From Acidobacteriota bacterium (lineage in GTDB: Bacteria; Acidobacteriota; Terriglobia; Bryobacterales; Bryobacteraceae): a stretch of DNA of 41,893 nucleotides. The notes beneath the pieces were generated by a model. That model did not search any database. It saw nothing but the letters and a program-made list of their open reading frames with translations, and was not told where the DNA came from. Made by a program: the position numbers and the translations under genes. Shown one piece after another: positions 25,840 through 34,250 of the stretch (positions within the stretch are counted from its first letter, which is position 1; every line of letters begins with the position of its first letter). Location of the stretch: assembly GCA_021813825.1 (NCBI GenBank), contig JAKAJI010000006.1, forward strand, positions 1-41,893, written 5' to 3'.

Positions 25840-25951
25840 TCATCCCTGTTTACTACGCCAATCTCTAATGCATCCGGGATGCCAATCCGTTTCAGGCCGC
25901 CTGCTATGGATTTCGAGCGAAACGACGCCTCAAGCCCGGGCAAACTTTCCC

Positions 25952-26005
25952 GCATCCCGGTAAGACGTACCGGCTTGAAACCGGCGCCGTTCCATACCGG
26001 GATGC
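25952..26005. repeat. 11-bp inverted repeat with competing inner hairpin, downstream of tolC
   Basis: GCATCCCGGTA (25952-25962) is exactly complementary to TACCGGGATGC (25995-26005). The first arm can instead pair locally: CCGGTA (25957-25962) with TACCGG (25968-25973) around a 5-base loop. The outer repeat ends 15 bp from the stop of the TolC gene, so it may shape the 3' end of that leftward transcript. No T-run follows, which argues against a classical terminator. Confidence 0.65.
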
Positions 26006-26020
26006 CTGAAGTGATGTTCG

Positions 26021-28009
26021 TTACTGCGGCTTCGGCAGGTTCGCCGGAAGCTGGCTCGGGGCTTCCCGCACGATGCCGTTCCTTGCGTCCCCTATGTCCA
26101 CCTTGTAGCTAGTCAATACCTGGCCGGTGGCGACCTGAAGACTCACGGTCGCTTTCTGGTAGGCGCTAGCGGCGGCCACCTCGTTCGACTCGGCCAACGC
26201 CAGGTCACGCTGGGTCTGGATGACCAGAATCAGCGTCGAAGCGCCCAGCTTGTACTTCTTCTGCTCTGCGTCGAGCGTTTGCTGCTCGAGGATCCGCTGC
26301 TTCACCGCCGCCTGGTAGCGGGACCGGGCCTGCTGCACGCCGATCTTGGCGTTCTGCACGTCCACCATCACCTGGTTCTGCTGCTTCTGCACGCTGATTT
26401 CGGACTGCCGCAGCGTCAACTGGTTGTAGGTGTAGTCGGCCTGCGCCGAGCGGTTCCGGAACGTCACGTTCCACTGCGCGCCGATGTTGTAGTCGGGGAA
26501 ATTCCGCCGGAATGCCTGGCCGAGCGCAGTACCGTATCCGCCGACAAAGTACGCATCCGGCGGACCGAGTCTCTGAACGCCGGGAGGGTAGACCTGGCCG
26601 CTCTGGCCGATGTTGGTCATTTCCCCCACCGCGGTCACCGTCGGCAGAAGCGCGTTGTGCAGGCCCTCGAGCTGAATCCGGTTGTTGTCCAGGTTCAGGC
26701 GGGACTGTTCTAGCTCCGGCCGTGTTTTCAGTGCCGTCGCCACCAGGTCGGCCAGCGGGGGAAGATTGTCCTTCTCCGGCACTTGAATCTTGTCAATCGG
26801 CACCACATGCGCGGCGGCCACTTCCGGCGACGCCACGCCGTTCTTGCTCAAAGCGTTCTTGATGATGGTTTCCTGCTGCAGTTCGTTGGTTTCCGCCACC
26901 GTTACGTCCTGCTCGCGCGCCGCAACTTCCGCCTCGGCCCTTGTGATCTCGATCGGCGCCAGCGTCCCGATCTCCACCTGCTTCTTGTTGTCGGAGTAGG
27001 TCTGCTGGGAAAGCGCCAGGTTCTGCCGCGCGTAGCGAACGTTTTCGTTGTAGCTCACCAGGTCCCAATACAGCCCGACGATGTTGGAAATCGTAGAAAT
27101 GAGTTGTTCATCGAACGTCAGTTCGCTCGTCTTTTGCTCGTTTCGCGAGATGCGGATGTTGCGGTTGTTTACTGCCAGCCCGAACCCCTGCAAAAGCTGC
27201 TGGCTCACGGTAAGGTCGAGCGTCGCGTTCCAGGAAGGGTTCAGCGTGTTCGTGGTCGCGTTCTGGTTCAGGTAGCGGTTGTCGAATGACAGCGCCGCCG
27301 TCGTGCCGGTGAGGAAGCCCTGCGTGAGGGTGAAGTTCGCCAGATAGCTTTTGCTGATCAGCGCAGTGGTGCCAGTGAGGAACGTGCTGGTTTCAGGCGA
27401 TGTGGAGTGCGAGTAGCCGGTGAAGCCGGTAAGCACCGGGTCGAGGTTCGGGGTGGTTGGGCCGAGCTGGCTGATGATGCCGTTGACGTTGGCCGCCGGG
27501 GTGGTGGCTGCGGCGCTGGTGCTGGTGGTGGTGGCCTGGCCGAGCGCGCCGCCGCTGACGCCCTGGCCGGCGCTGCCGATGCCGCTCTGCACGCCCTGCG
27601 GCACGCCGCGGAGCAGACCGCCGCTTTGGGCGCGCAGCAGGTCCGCGTCCGCGATCAGCGGGTCATACCGTTGCACCTGGATGTCGAGGTTATTTTCGAT
27701 GGCGAGCGCGATCGCGTCCTGCAGCGAGAGATAGATGATTCCGCCACGAATCAGTTGATCCAGCCGCGGGCTATTGGCCATGTTCAGAGGCGCCACATGG
27801 TGGCCCTGGTACTGGTGGAGGAAGCCGCCGAACGGCCCGCCTCCCATCGTGGGCCCCGTGATCTTGATGCCGTTCTTAGTCTGGTCCGAGGGCAGCGCCG
27901 GCGGCGCCGCCACCAGCAGCGAGCAGAGCACGGCCACGAACGAACGCGCCGTCTGCCAGCGCGTCCCGGTTTCCTGCGACTGTTGTTCCATCTCTAACCT
28001 CTTCCCCAT
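26021..28009 (-). CDS. TolC-family outer-membrane efflux protein, 662 aa
   Basis: An exported outer-membrane channel protein. A signal-peptide-like segment (FVAVLCSLLVAAPPALPS) follows about 24 residues of hydrophilic N-terminus. The family pattern begins at YLSLQDAIALAIENNLDIQVQRYD. It is followed by the long paired helices (DEQLISTISNIVGLYWDLVSYNENV, EIGTLAPIEITRAEAEVAAREQDV) and repeated again in the second half (ADYTYNQLTLRQSEISVQ, KLGASTLILVIQTQRDLALAE). A Gly/Ser/Thr-rich stretch lies near residues 140-175. The start at 28009 has an AGAGGA ribosome site; an ATG six codons later (27991) has one too. The gene follows a paralogue by 9 bp in one operon, and no pump component is seen. Confidence 0.92.
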   Translation of the reverse strand: MGKRLEMEQQSQETGTRWQTARSFVAVLCSLLVAAPPALPSDQTKNGIKITGPTMGGGPFGGFLHQYQGHHVAPLNMANSPRLDQLIRGGIIYLSLQDAIALAIENNLDIQVQRYDPLIADADLLRAQSGGLLRGVPQGVQSGIGSAGQGVSGGALGQATTTSTSAAATTPAANVNGIISQLGPTTPNLDPVLTGFTGYSHSTSPETSTFLTGTTALISKSYLANFTLTQGFLTGTTAALSFDNRYLNQNATTNTLNPSWNATLDLTVSQQLLQGFGLAVNNRNIRISRNEQKTSELTFDEQLISTISNIVGLYWDLVSYNENVRYARQNLALSQQTYSDNKKQVEIGTLAPIEITRAEAEVAAREQDVTVAETNELQQETIIKNALSKNGVASPEVAAAHVVPIDKIQVPEKDNLPPLADLVATALKTRPELEQSRLNLDNNRIQLEGLHNALLPTVTAVGEMTNIGQSGQVYPPGVQRLGPPDAYFVGGYGTALGQAFRRNFPDYNIGAQWNVTFRNRSAQADYTYNQLTLRQSEISVQKQQNQVMVDVQNAKIGVQQARSRYQAAVKQRILEQQTLDAEQKKYKLGASTLILVIQTQRDLALAESNEVAAASAYQKATVSLQVATGQVLTSYKVDIGDARNGIVREAPSQLPANLPKPQ

Positions 28010-28018
28010 CGTCTTCCT

Positions 28019-29902
28019 CTACCTCGCCGGCGGCAGCGCCGACGGCCCGCGCGATACTACACCCTTCCGCGCCTCTTCTATGTTGATTCCGTAGTTCGGC
28101 AGGATACGCCCGGTTGCCACATCCAGGTTGACCTTCGCCTTCTGGTACACGCTCTCGGCCACCACTTCGTTCGATTCGGCTTGCGCCAGGTCGCGCTGCG
28201 CCTGGATGACAAGATAGGTCGTCGACGCTCCCAGCTTGAACTTCTTCTGCTCGGCGTCCAGCGTCTCGCGCTGCAGTACCGCTTGCCGCGCCGCCGCTTC
28301 ATACTGCGCCCGCGCCTGCTCGAGCGAGTTTACGGCGTTGATCACGTCCTGCCGCACCTGCTTCTCCTGCTTCTGGTAGGCGAGTTCACTCTGCCGCAGC
28401 GTCAACTGGTCGTGCACGTAGTCCGATTGCGCCGCCCGGTTCCGGAACGGAATGTTCAGCGAAAAGTAAAACCGGTACACGGGGAAATTGCGGCGAAACA
28501 CCTGCTCCCAGGCCAGCGGATTTCCGCCGATGAAGAACGGATCCGCCTCGTTGATGAACCCCGAGCCCGGCGGCGGCTCAATCGAGTTGATGAACCCGGC
28601 CAAGCCGCGGTTCGCCAGAATGCCGATCAGATTTAGCGACGGCAGCAATTCGTTGTGCGTCCCCTGCAACTGAATCTTGCTGTTGTCCACCGTCAACTGG
28701 CTCTGCCGCAACTCCGGCCGGAACGTCATCGCGTCCGCCATCAGATCCGCGAGCGGAGGAATGGCCTCTTTGGCCGGGATGTGGATGCTGTCAGTCGGCA
28801 CAATATGCGCCTCCGCGATCACCGGATCCATCAGTCCCCGGTGCGTCAGCACGCTCTTCAGAATCGTCTCCTGCTGCAGCACGCTCGTCTCGGCCACCGT
28901 CACGTCCTGCTGCCGCGCCGCTAATTCCGCCTCCGCCGTCGTGATCTCGATCGGCGCCATCGTCCCGATCTCCACCTGCTTCTTGTTGTTGTTGTAGTTT
29001 TCCTCGGCCAGTTTCAGGTTCTGCTGCGCGTAGCGGACGTTCTCCGTAAAGCTCACCAGGTCCCAGTACAGGCTGATTACGTTCGACACCGTCGCAATCA
29101 CCTGCTGCTCGAACACCGAGTCGGCGATCTTGGCGTTGTTCTTCGCGATGCGAATGTAACGGTTATTCACCGCCAGCGAAAAGCCCTGTAGCAGCGGCTG
29201 CGCAACGAACAACTGCGCCGAAGCCGACCGCGAGGGGTTCAAAAAGTTCAGGTACGTATTCTGGTAAACGAAATTGTTCGTGAAGCTGAGCTGGACCGAT
29301 GTGCCGTGGATAAAGTTCTGGCTGTACATCGCCGAAAAGATCGTCGAGTTCGTCGTCAGCACCGTGGTTCCGTAAGCAAACGGGTTAATCTGCGGGCTCG
29401 TCACGTGCGCCCAGGTAAGGCCTCCGCTCACCACCGGGTCGAGCGTCGGCACGTTTGGCCCAAGCTGCGACAGCCCGCTGCCCACTTGCGTCACCACGCC
29501 GGTCGTGATGATCGCCGCCGGGCTTGCCGTGCTCGCGCTCGCCGGCCCTTGCGTCACCACGGTTGAAATGCCTCGCGAGAGACTGCCGCTTGAGGTGCGT
29601 TTCAAGTCCGCCTGCGCGATGAACGGCTCGTACCGCTCGCTCTCAATGTCCAGATTGTTTTCCAGCGCCAGCGCGATCGCATCCTGCAGCGACAAATAGA
29701 TCTTTCCGGCCCGCATCAGCGAAGCCAGCCGGCTCGAATCCTGCCAGTTCACCGGCGTCACCGTCGGCGCCCGAAACTGGTGGGTCAAAGAGCCGAGGAA
29801 CCCGCCCTTCGGACTCTCGATCCGGATGTCGTCGGCGGGCAGAAGCGGGCTCGCAATCAGCAGCATGCACGGGATTGCGATTGCCCTTTGAAGTCTTCTC
29901 AT
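28019..29902 (-). CDS. TolC-family outer-membrane efflux protein (paralogue), about 627 aa
   Basis: Closely parallels the downstream protein. The signal peptide (RAIAIPCMLLIASPLLPADD) is followed by the matching block YLSLQDAIALALENNLDIESERYE, then SVFEQQVIATVSNVISLYWDLVSFTENVRYAQQNL, EIGTMAPIEITTAEAELAARQQDV and KLGASTTYLVIQAQRDLAQAE. I start at 29902 because this ATG has a GAGGG site and places the signal peptide at the N-terminus; an upstream in-frame ATG at 29974 would add 24 residues. It is first in the two-gene operon, behind a promoter with an overlapping palindrome. The pair probably arose by duplication. Confidence 0.92.
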   Translation of the reverse strand: MRRLQRAIAIPCMLLIASPLLPADDIRIESPKGGFLGSLTHQFRAPTVTPVNWQDSSRLASLMRAGKIYLSLQDAIALALENNLDIESERYEPFIAQADLKRTSSGSLSRGISTVVTQGPASASTASPAAIITTGVVTQVGSGLSQLGPNVPTLDPVVSGGLTWAHVTSPQINPFAYGTTVLTTNSTIFSAMYSQNFIHGTSVQLSFTNNFVYQNTYLNFLNPSRSASAQLFVAQPLLQGFSLAVNNRYIRIAKNNAKIADSVFEQQVIATVSNVISLYWDLVSFTENVRYAQQNLKLAEENYNNNKKQVEIGTMAPIEITTAEAELAARQQDVTVAETSVLQQETILKSVLTHRGLMDPVIAEAHIVPTDSIHIPAKEAIPPLADLMADAMTFRPELRQSQLTVDNSKIQLQGTHNELLPSLNLIGILANRGLAGFINSIEPPPGSGFINEADPFFIGGNPLAWEQVFRRNFPVYRFYFSLNIPFRNRAAQSDYVHDQLTLRQSELAYQKQEKQVRQDVINAVNSLEQARAQYEAAARQAVLQRETLDAEQKKFKLGASTTYLVIQAQRDLAQAESNEVVAESVYQKAKVNLDVATGRILPNYGINIEEARKGVVSRGPSALPPAR

Positions 29903-29976
29903 ACCCTCACTAGCCCAGTTCCCTTCTTCCGATCTTGCTCGCCCGGCGTAGACCTCCCACCGGCCGCACACCAATC

Positions 29977-30009
29977 ACCTAACTTATATTAGGTAGGTTT
30001 GTGTGTCAA
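29977..30009 (-). promoter_or_regulatory. promoter and overlapping palindrome upstream of the tandem tolC genes
   Basis: On the minus strand a perfect -35 TTGACA (30004-30009) is followed after 17 bases by TAAGTT (29981-29986); TATAAG with a 15-base spacer is an alternative. The 18-bp palindrome ACCTAACTTATATTAGGT (29977-29994) covers the -10 region. Its position is that of a repressor operator. The cognate regulator is not identified. Confidence 0.55.
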
Positions 30010-30412
30010 ACCTTGTAATCACTTACGAACCGTCACGGCCCGGAAAGCCATCGCAAGCCATCACCCCGTCCGGCGTCTGCACACACAATGCTGGCAGAGC
30101 CGGGATGGCCCGGTAAGGCTGGGGATCGGTCAAGGGGTACGGATCGCCTCTTTGTATGACACGTAATTCTTTCTGCTCCGGTTCCCTCAATTCCCCTGAA
30201 CCGACCATCGTAACTTACATTCCGGCAAAGGCTCTTCTCAGGGTCGTCTGGTGACAGCACTTGGCGAGATTAAGGGCACGCGGGCAGCCACTACATCACA
30301 ACCTTAAATGACTGATCTGGCGTGGCGAGGGTTACGCCGTGTTGCGCCCGACTGTTCGATTTTGGGATTTTGCTTCTCGGCTGCGGGCAGAAACCGTATT
30401 GCGTCCCGTGCC
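30010..30412. other. 403-bp region without a convincing gene
   Basis: This lies between the tolC promoter and the stop of the permease gene. A minus-strand frame of about 61 codons (30023-30208, ending in DGFPGRDGS) is the best open frame, but it lacks a clear ribosome site and resembles nothing I know. I see no tRNA or strong hairpin. Confidence 0.5.
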
Positions 30413-32767
30413 TCAGGTCTGCCGGGCGCGGAGCGCCTCACCGGCATTCATGCCCGCGATGCGACGCACCGCTGGAGCAGCGCCCGCCACCACGCCAAAC
30501 ACGAGCAGGGCGGCGGCGCGGGCGTAGCTCACCGGCTCGAGCGCTCCTGCGCCGAACCACACCGTCTTCAGAACCGTCGAGAGCGCGATGGCCAGAGCCG
30601 CCCCGGAGACGATCCCTCCGGCCGCGCACGCCAGCGGTTCCTCGATCAGCGTCAGCGCCAGGTCCGCGGGCCGCGCACCGAGCGCCGCCCTCACGCCGGC
30701 ATCAAACGTCCGGCAAGACATCTCATAGGACGTCATCGCAAAAACTCCCAGCCACGCGATCAGCGTGGCGCAGAACGCGAGGGCGGCGAACAGGCCGATC
30801 CGGTTGTTCTGGTTCTGAGAAAGCCGGCTAATCCGTTGCGAAAGCGGAACGATGTCGAAAATCGACGCATATCCTGCCAGTCCCCCGGCCCCCGCCCGAA
30901 CCCTCGCCGCCGCGCCGCCGCAGTCGTCACGGCACCGAATCTCGAGCCACGCATGATCGAGAGTGCGCCCGAGGTAGGGATGTGACCACGGCAGGTACAT
31001 TTCGGGCACCGGATGCGCCTCATGCTCGCCGTTGGGCAGTTCACCCACCACGCCGATCACGCGGCGAGGCGAGGACTCGCCGTCCAGCCGGATGTCGGAG
31101 CCGACCACGCCTCGTCCCGGTGCGATCGAGTCGGCCAGGCGCCGGCTCACGATCACGACATCGCCGTCGCCGTTCTGGAAGTCGCGCCCTGCCAGAACCG
31201 GGATACCCAATGCGCGAAAGTGATCTTCCGTCACGGTGAATGCGAACGCTGACGTACTGACGTCGCCTGCCCAAAGGTATAGCTTCCCCGGCCAGGATCC
31301 CGGAATCGGGAGACCGTTCGAAAGAGCTGCGGAGTTCGTTTCGGGTTCGGCGCGCACCTCGCTGAGGATGGGGACCGGGAGGATGGATTTGACTCCCGCT
31401 GGGACGTCCAACTGCGCCGTCAACACACGATCGGCGGTGAACCCGCGATCCGACGAGCTGTCCTTCATCGCGCCGCGAACCGCCGAATCGGCAAGCGTGA
31501 GCAGGCAAGCCGCCAACCCGATTTCGCCCACCACCAAGACCCGCCGAAGCATCCTTCCGCGCCGCCCCATCAGGTCGCGTCCTTGCAGCACCTCCGCTGG
31601 ATCCTGCCACCCAAAGCGGAGCGCCGCAGGCAGGCTCACGGCGAGTCCCGCCAGAGCCGAAACCACCACCGAAGCAGCCAGCGCCACCCCCATGGCACCG
31701 GCATCCCAATTTTCGAGCAGGACGCCGCCGAAGATCGACCGCCGGATGACCGCGCCCAGCAACAGCGCGACGCCCAATCCGGCGCATCCGCTCACCAGCG
31801 TCGAGCCAAGCGACTCAATCGCCACTTCTCTGGCCAACCGGCCGGGCGATGCGCCAAAAACCAGCCTCACCGCGGCCTCCTTCCTCCCGTCGACGGCCCG
31901 CCGGAGGAACAGCGCGGCGGTGTTGGCGGCCGCGATCCCCAGCACCATCGCCGCCCCGAGAAGCAGCGCCAGCAGAGCCGGGCGGAACTCCCCGGAGATG
32001 TATGCCGCAATCGGCCAAACGCTGACGAGTTCCCCAAAATTGATGCCAGTGCGCGGCGAAATGACTGTGTTCAAATAATGCAGCTTCGCGGCAGCCTCGG
32101 CGTTCAATCGCCCCATCGACGAACCCGGAGCTAGCCTCGCTACCCAACCTTGCGAGCTCCGAATAGCGAGCCGCTCCTGCTGCGCCTGGTTTAGTCCAAG
32201 ATCCCCCGCCGATGTCTCCGGAACCCAGACCTGCGCGCCGGCCGGAAAATTGAAGCGCGCCGGAGCGATGCCGGCGATCGTGTAGGCTAGACCCCGAAGA
32301 CGGATCGAAGCGTTGCCGAAGACCGGCGCCGAACCAAACCGCGCCGACCAAAATTCCTGGCTCACCACGGCAACCCGCGATCCGTCAATTTCGTCCTGCC
32401 GGCTGAAGAAGCGCCCCGCCGTAGGTCGAAGCGCGAATACCCGGAAGAAACCCGGCGAAACCGCGGCAACAACCGGGCGCTGCGTACCGGCGTCTTCGTC
32501 TTCGGCCACCCGGCCCACCTCGTACCGGGCAAGCGCGGCGGCCGACTTGAGCCCGGACCACCAATCCACCGCGTCTTCGACAACCGGATCCGACAGACCG
32601 GACAAGACCGCGATCCGGTCAATGCCCGACACCGGCAACGGATGGACCGCAATGGTCCACATCGCAGCCACCAGCGTGCTGACTGCTCCGACGGCCACCC
32701 CCGTCGTGAGCAAGCCAACCATCACACCAGCCGAGCGGGTAAGCCCACCGCGGGGGAGGATTCGCAT
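30413..32767 (-). CDS. orphan FtsX/MacB-type ABC permease (acidobacterial ADOP class), 784 aa
   Basis: The architecture is the duplicated permease seen in Acidobacteria. An N-terminal membrane helix (GVMVGLLTTGVAVGAVSTLVAAMW) precedes a periplasmic MacB-like domain (VAAVSPGFFRVFALRPTAGRFF, VAVVSQEFW, TIAGIAPARFNFP). Helices follow in LALLLGAAMVLGIAAANTAAL and the AVIRRSIFGG region; then a second periplasmic domain (FRALGIPVLAGRDFQ) and terminal helices (ALAFCATLIAWLGVFAMTSYEM, VSGAALAIALS). No ATPase gene accompanies it. The common N-terminal cytosolic lead sequence of the class is absent, so the protein is slightly short. A GGAGGG ribosome site supports the ATG at 32767. The substrate is unknown. 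Confidence 0.87.
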   Translation of the reverse strand: MRILPRGGLTRSAGVMVGLLTTGVAVGAVSTLVAAMWTIAVHPLPVSGIDRIAVLSGLSDPVVEDAVDWWSGLKSAAALARYEVGRVAEDEDAGTQRPVVAAVSPGFFRVFALRPTAGRFFSRQDEIDGSRVAVVSQEFWSARFGSAPVFGNASIRLRGLAYTIAGIAPARFNFPAGAQVWVPETSAGDLGLNQAQQERLAIRSSQGWVARLAPGSSMGRLNAEAAAKLHYLNTVISPRTGINFGELVSVWPIAAYISGEFRPALLALLLGAAMVLGIAAANTAALFLRRAVDGRKEAAVRLVFGASPGRLAREVAIESLGSTLVSGCAGLGVALLLGAVIRRSIFGGVLLENWDAGAMGVALAASVVVSALAGLAVSLPAALRFGWQDPAEVLQGRDLMGRRGRMLRRVLVVGEIGLAACLLTLADSAVRGAMKDSSSDRGFTADRVLTAQLDVPAGVKSILPVPILSEVRAEPETNSAALSNGLPIPGSWPGKLYLWAGDVSTSAFAFTVTEDHFRALGIPVLAGRDFQNGDGDVVIVSRRLADSIAPGRGVVGSDIRLDGESSPRRVIGVVGELPNGEHEAHPVPEMYLPWSHPYLGRTLDHAWLEIRCRDDCGGAAARVRAGAGGLAGYASIFDIVPLSQRISRLSQNQNNRIGLFAALAFCATLIAWLGVFAMTSYEMSCRTFDAGVRAALGARPADLALTLIEEPLACAAGGIVSGAALAIALSTVLKTVWFGAGALEPVSYARAAALLVFGVVAGAAPAVRRIAGMNAGEALRARQT

Positions 32768-32891
32768 CGCCGTGCCCTCCGGTTCCTTCGCGTACAGAAT
32801 AACCCGGAAATAGCGGCAAATCCAGAGGCTTTCTGGCCGTTTTTCTCGACGCTTTAAGTGGGAATATGGCCGGCGGGCAACGCCGCGGCGC

Positions 32892-34250
32892 CTACGGAAA
32901 CCGCATGCGCAGCGTCCGCAGCGCGTTCAGCCCGGCGGTGGCCACATCGGAATCCGGATCCCGGCTCAGCTTATCGGCGTACGGGATCGAATCCTTGCCG
33001 CCGCTGGTCTCAAGCACCTTCGCCAGGCCGGTCTTTTCGTCCCGCGTTGCGCCCGAGCCCAACGCCGGGTAAATCGCATCCCGAACTTTCTGGTTCCGGC
33101 ACAATTCCACCAGATATCCGACCGACACCCCGCGCCAGGCCGCGGAATTCAACTGATTCACCAGGTACCGCAGCGGAGCAAAGTCGGACATATCGAGATT
33201 GCCCAGCAGCGAGTCGCCGAAGGCGGCGGCCATGCGCGGCGCCGGCTTGGTCTCACTCTCGAACATGGACTGCAGCTTGGATTTGTCGGGGGCACTGCCC
33301 AGCCGGCCGATCCCCTCGGCCGCCGCCACGCGATAATCCGGGTTCTTGTCCCGCAGCAGGTGTTCCAGCAGGTGCCGGTCCTGTTCTTCCGGCATCGCGG
33401 CGATCGCCTCCAGCGCCGCCGCCTTCACCTTCTTGTCCTTGGTGAGGGAAAAGACATCGCGGAGGTCCGGTAGCGCGGCTTTGTTCCGTAGCAACCCGGT
33501 CAGATTGATCGCTTCAAGCTGGATCCGCTTCGAGAAGTCGTGGAGCAGAAACTGCGCCGATGGCGCCGCCGACGCGTCGTTGATCTTCTCGATTGCCACC
33601 AGGCATTCGTAGATCACGTCGGCATCCTTGGCATGGAGCCCCTGTTCGATCGCCGGAAGAGCGGCCTTGGCGCGGAGAACGCCTTCGGCGCGCGCGGCAT
33701 TGGCCCGGCTTTCCATGCTCGATCCCCCGGAAATCAACCCAGAGATCGCCTGAATGACGTCCGGGCGGACCTCGACATAAGGCGGGATGACGGAGTCGTT
33801 GCGGGAGCCGGAGAAGTAGCTCACCACGCCTCCTCCCAAGCGTTTAATGCCCGCCGTGACCCCGGACTGCACGTAGCCGGGGAGATAAAAATTCACCAGC
33901 CCGTCGGTCGAGCGCATTTGCACTTCCGGATCGTTGTCCTTCAGGGCGGCGATCAGCGGGGCGATACTCGCGTCCGTGCCGATGCCCACGATCGCTTTCA
34001 CCGCCTCGACGCGAACATCGCGGTCTCCGTCTTTTAGATACTTCGCGATCGAAGCAATGTTGCTCGTGCCGCCTTGTTTCGCCAGGTCGCGAACCGCCTT
34101 GATGCGGTCCTTGGGCGTACTCTGCGGCGCCTGCGTCTGCGGCGCGGCCGTGGCCTGGATTCCCGAGCCAACCGCCAGCGCCAGAATCGCCAGCGCCGTC
34201 CTACCGCACGAACTCAACCTGCACCTTGTTTGGAATGATCCCCGCTTCAT
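32892..34250 (-). CDS. secreted HEAT-repeat protein, about 452 aa
   Basis: A signal-peptide-like stretch (TALAILALAVGSGIQATAA) is followed by helical repeats of HEAT/PBS-lyase type: SNIASIAKYLKDGDRDVRVEAVKAIVGIG, then SIAPLIAALKDNDPEV, and later ALPDLRDVFSLTKDKKVKAAALEAIAAMP and YRVAAAEGIGRLG. Such repeats form protein-binding scaffolds. The start is uncertain: the ATG at 34250 overlaps the mqnD gene by 50 bp and places the signal sequence about 15 residues in; a TTG at 34217 would give a tidier signal peptide and a 17-bp overlap. Either way it is probably co-transcribed with mqnD. Its partner and function are unknown. Confidence 0.83.
   Translation of the reverse strand: MKRGSFQTRCRLSSCGRTALAILALAVGSGIQATAAPQTQAPQSTPKDRIKAVRDLAKQGGTSNIASIAKYLKDGDRDVRVEAVKAIVGIGTDASIAPLIAALKDNDPEVQMRSTDGLVNFYLPGYVQSGVTAGIKRLGGGVVSYFSGSRNDSVIPPYVEVRPDVIQAISGLISGGSSMESRANAARAEGVLRAKAALPAIEQGLHAKDADVIYECLVAIEKINDASAAPSAQFLLHDFSKRIQLEAINLTGLLRNKAALPDLRDVFSLTKDKKVKAAALEAIAAMPEEQDRHLLEHLLRDKNPDYRVAAAEGIGRLGSAPDKSKLQSMFESETKPAPRMAAAFGDSLLGNLDMSDFAPLRYLVNQLNSAAWRGVSVGYLVELCRNQKVRDAIYPALGSGATRDEKTGLAKVLETSGGKDSIPYADKLSRDPDSDVATAGLNALRTLRMRFP

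Larger units (their letters stand above)
25623..26020. other. 398-bp intergenic region with several inverted repeats
   Basis: This lies between the btuF-like start and the stop of a TolC gene. I see no convincing gene; short open frames on both strands lack recognisable features. It holds two larger inverted repeats, listed separately, and a short GCATCC-G-GGATGC palindrome (25870-25882). The clustering of related GGATGCC words suggests a structured RNA or a relic of a mobile repeat. Confidence 0.6.

Noticed and set aside
30023-30260. Short minus-strand frames upstream of the permease stop
   Set aside because: No ribosome site, signal sequence or similarity; not enough to call a gene.
32822-32846. 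CCAGA/TCTGG hairpin followed by a T-run on the plus strand
   Set aside because: It has terminator form, but no plus-strand gene ends there; both flanking genes read leftward, so it is probably fortuitous.
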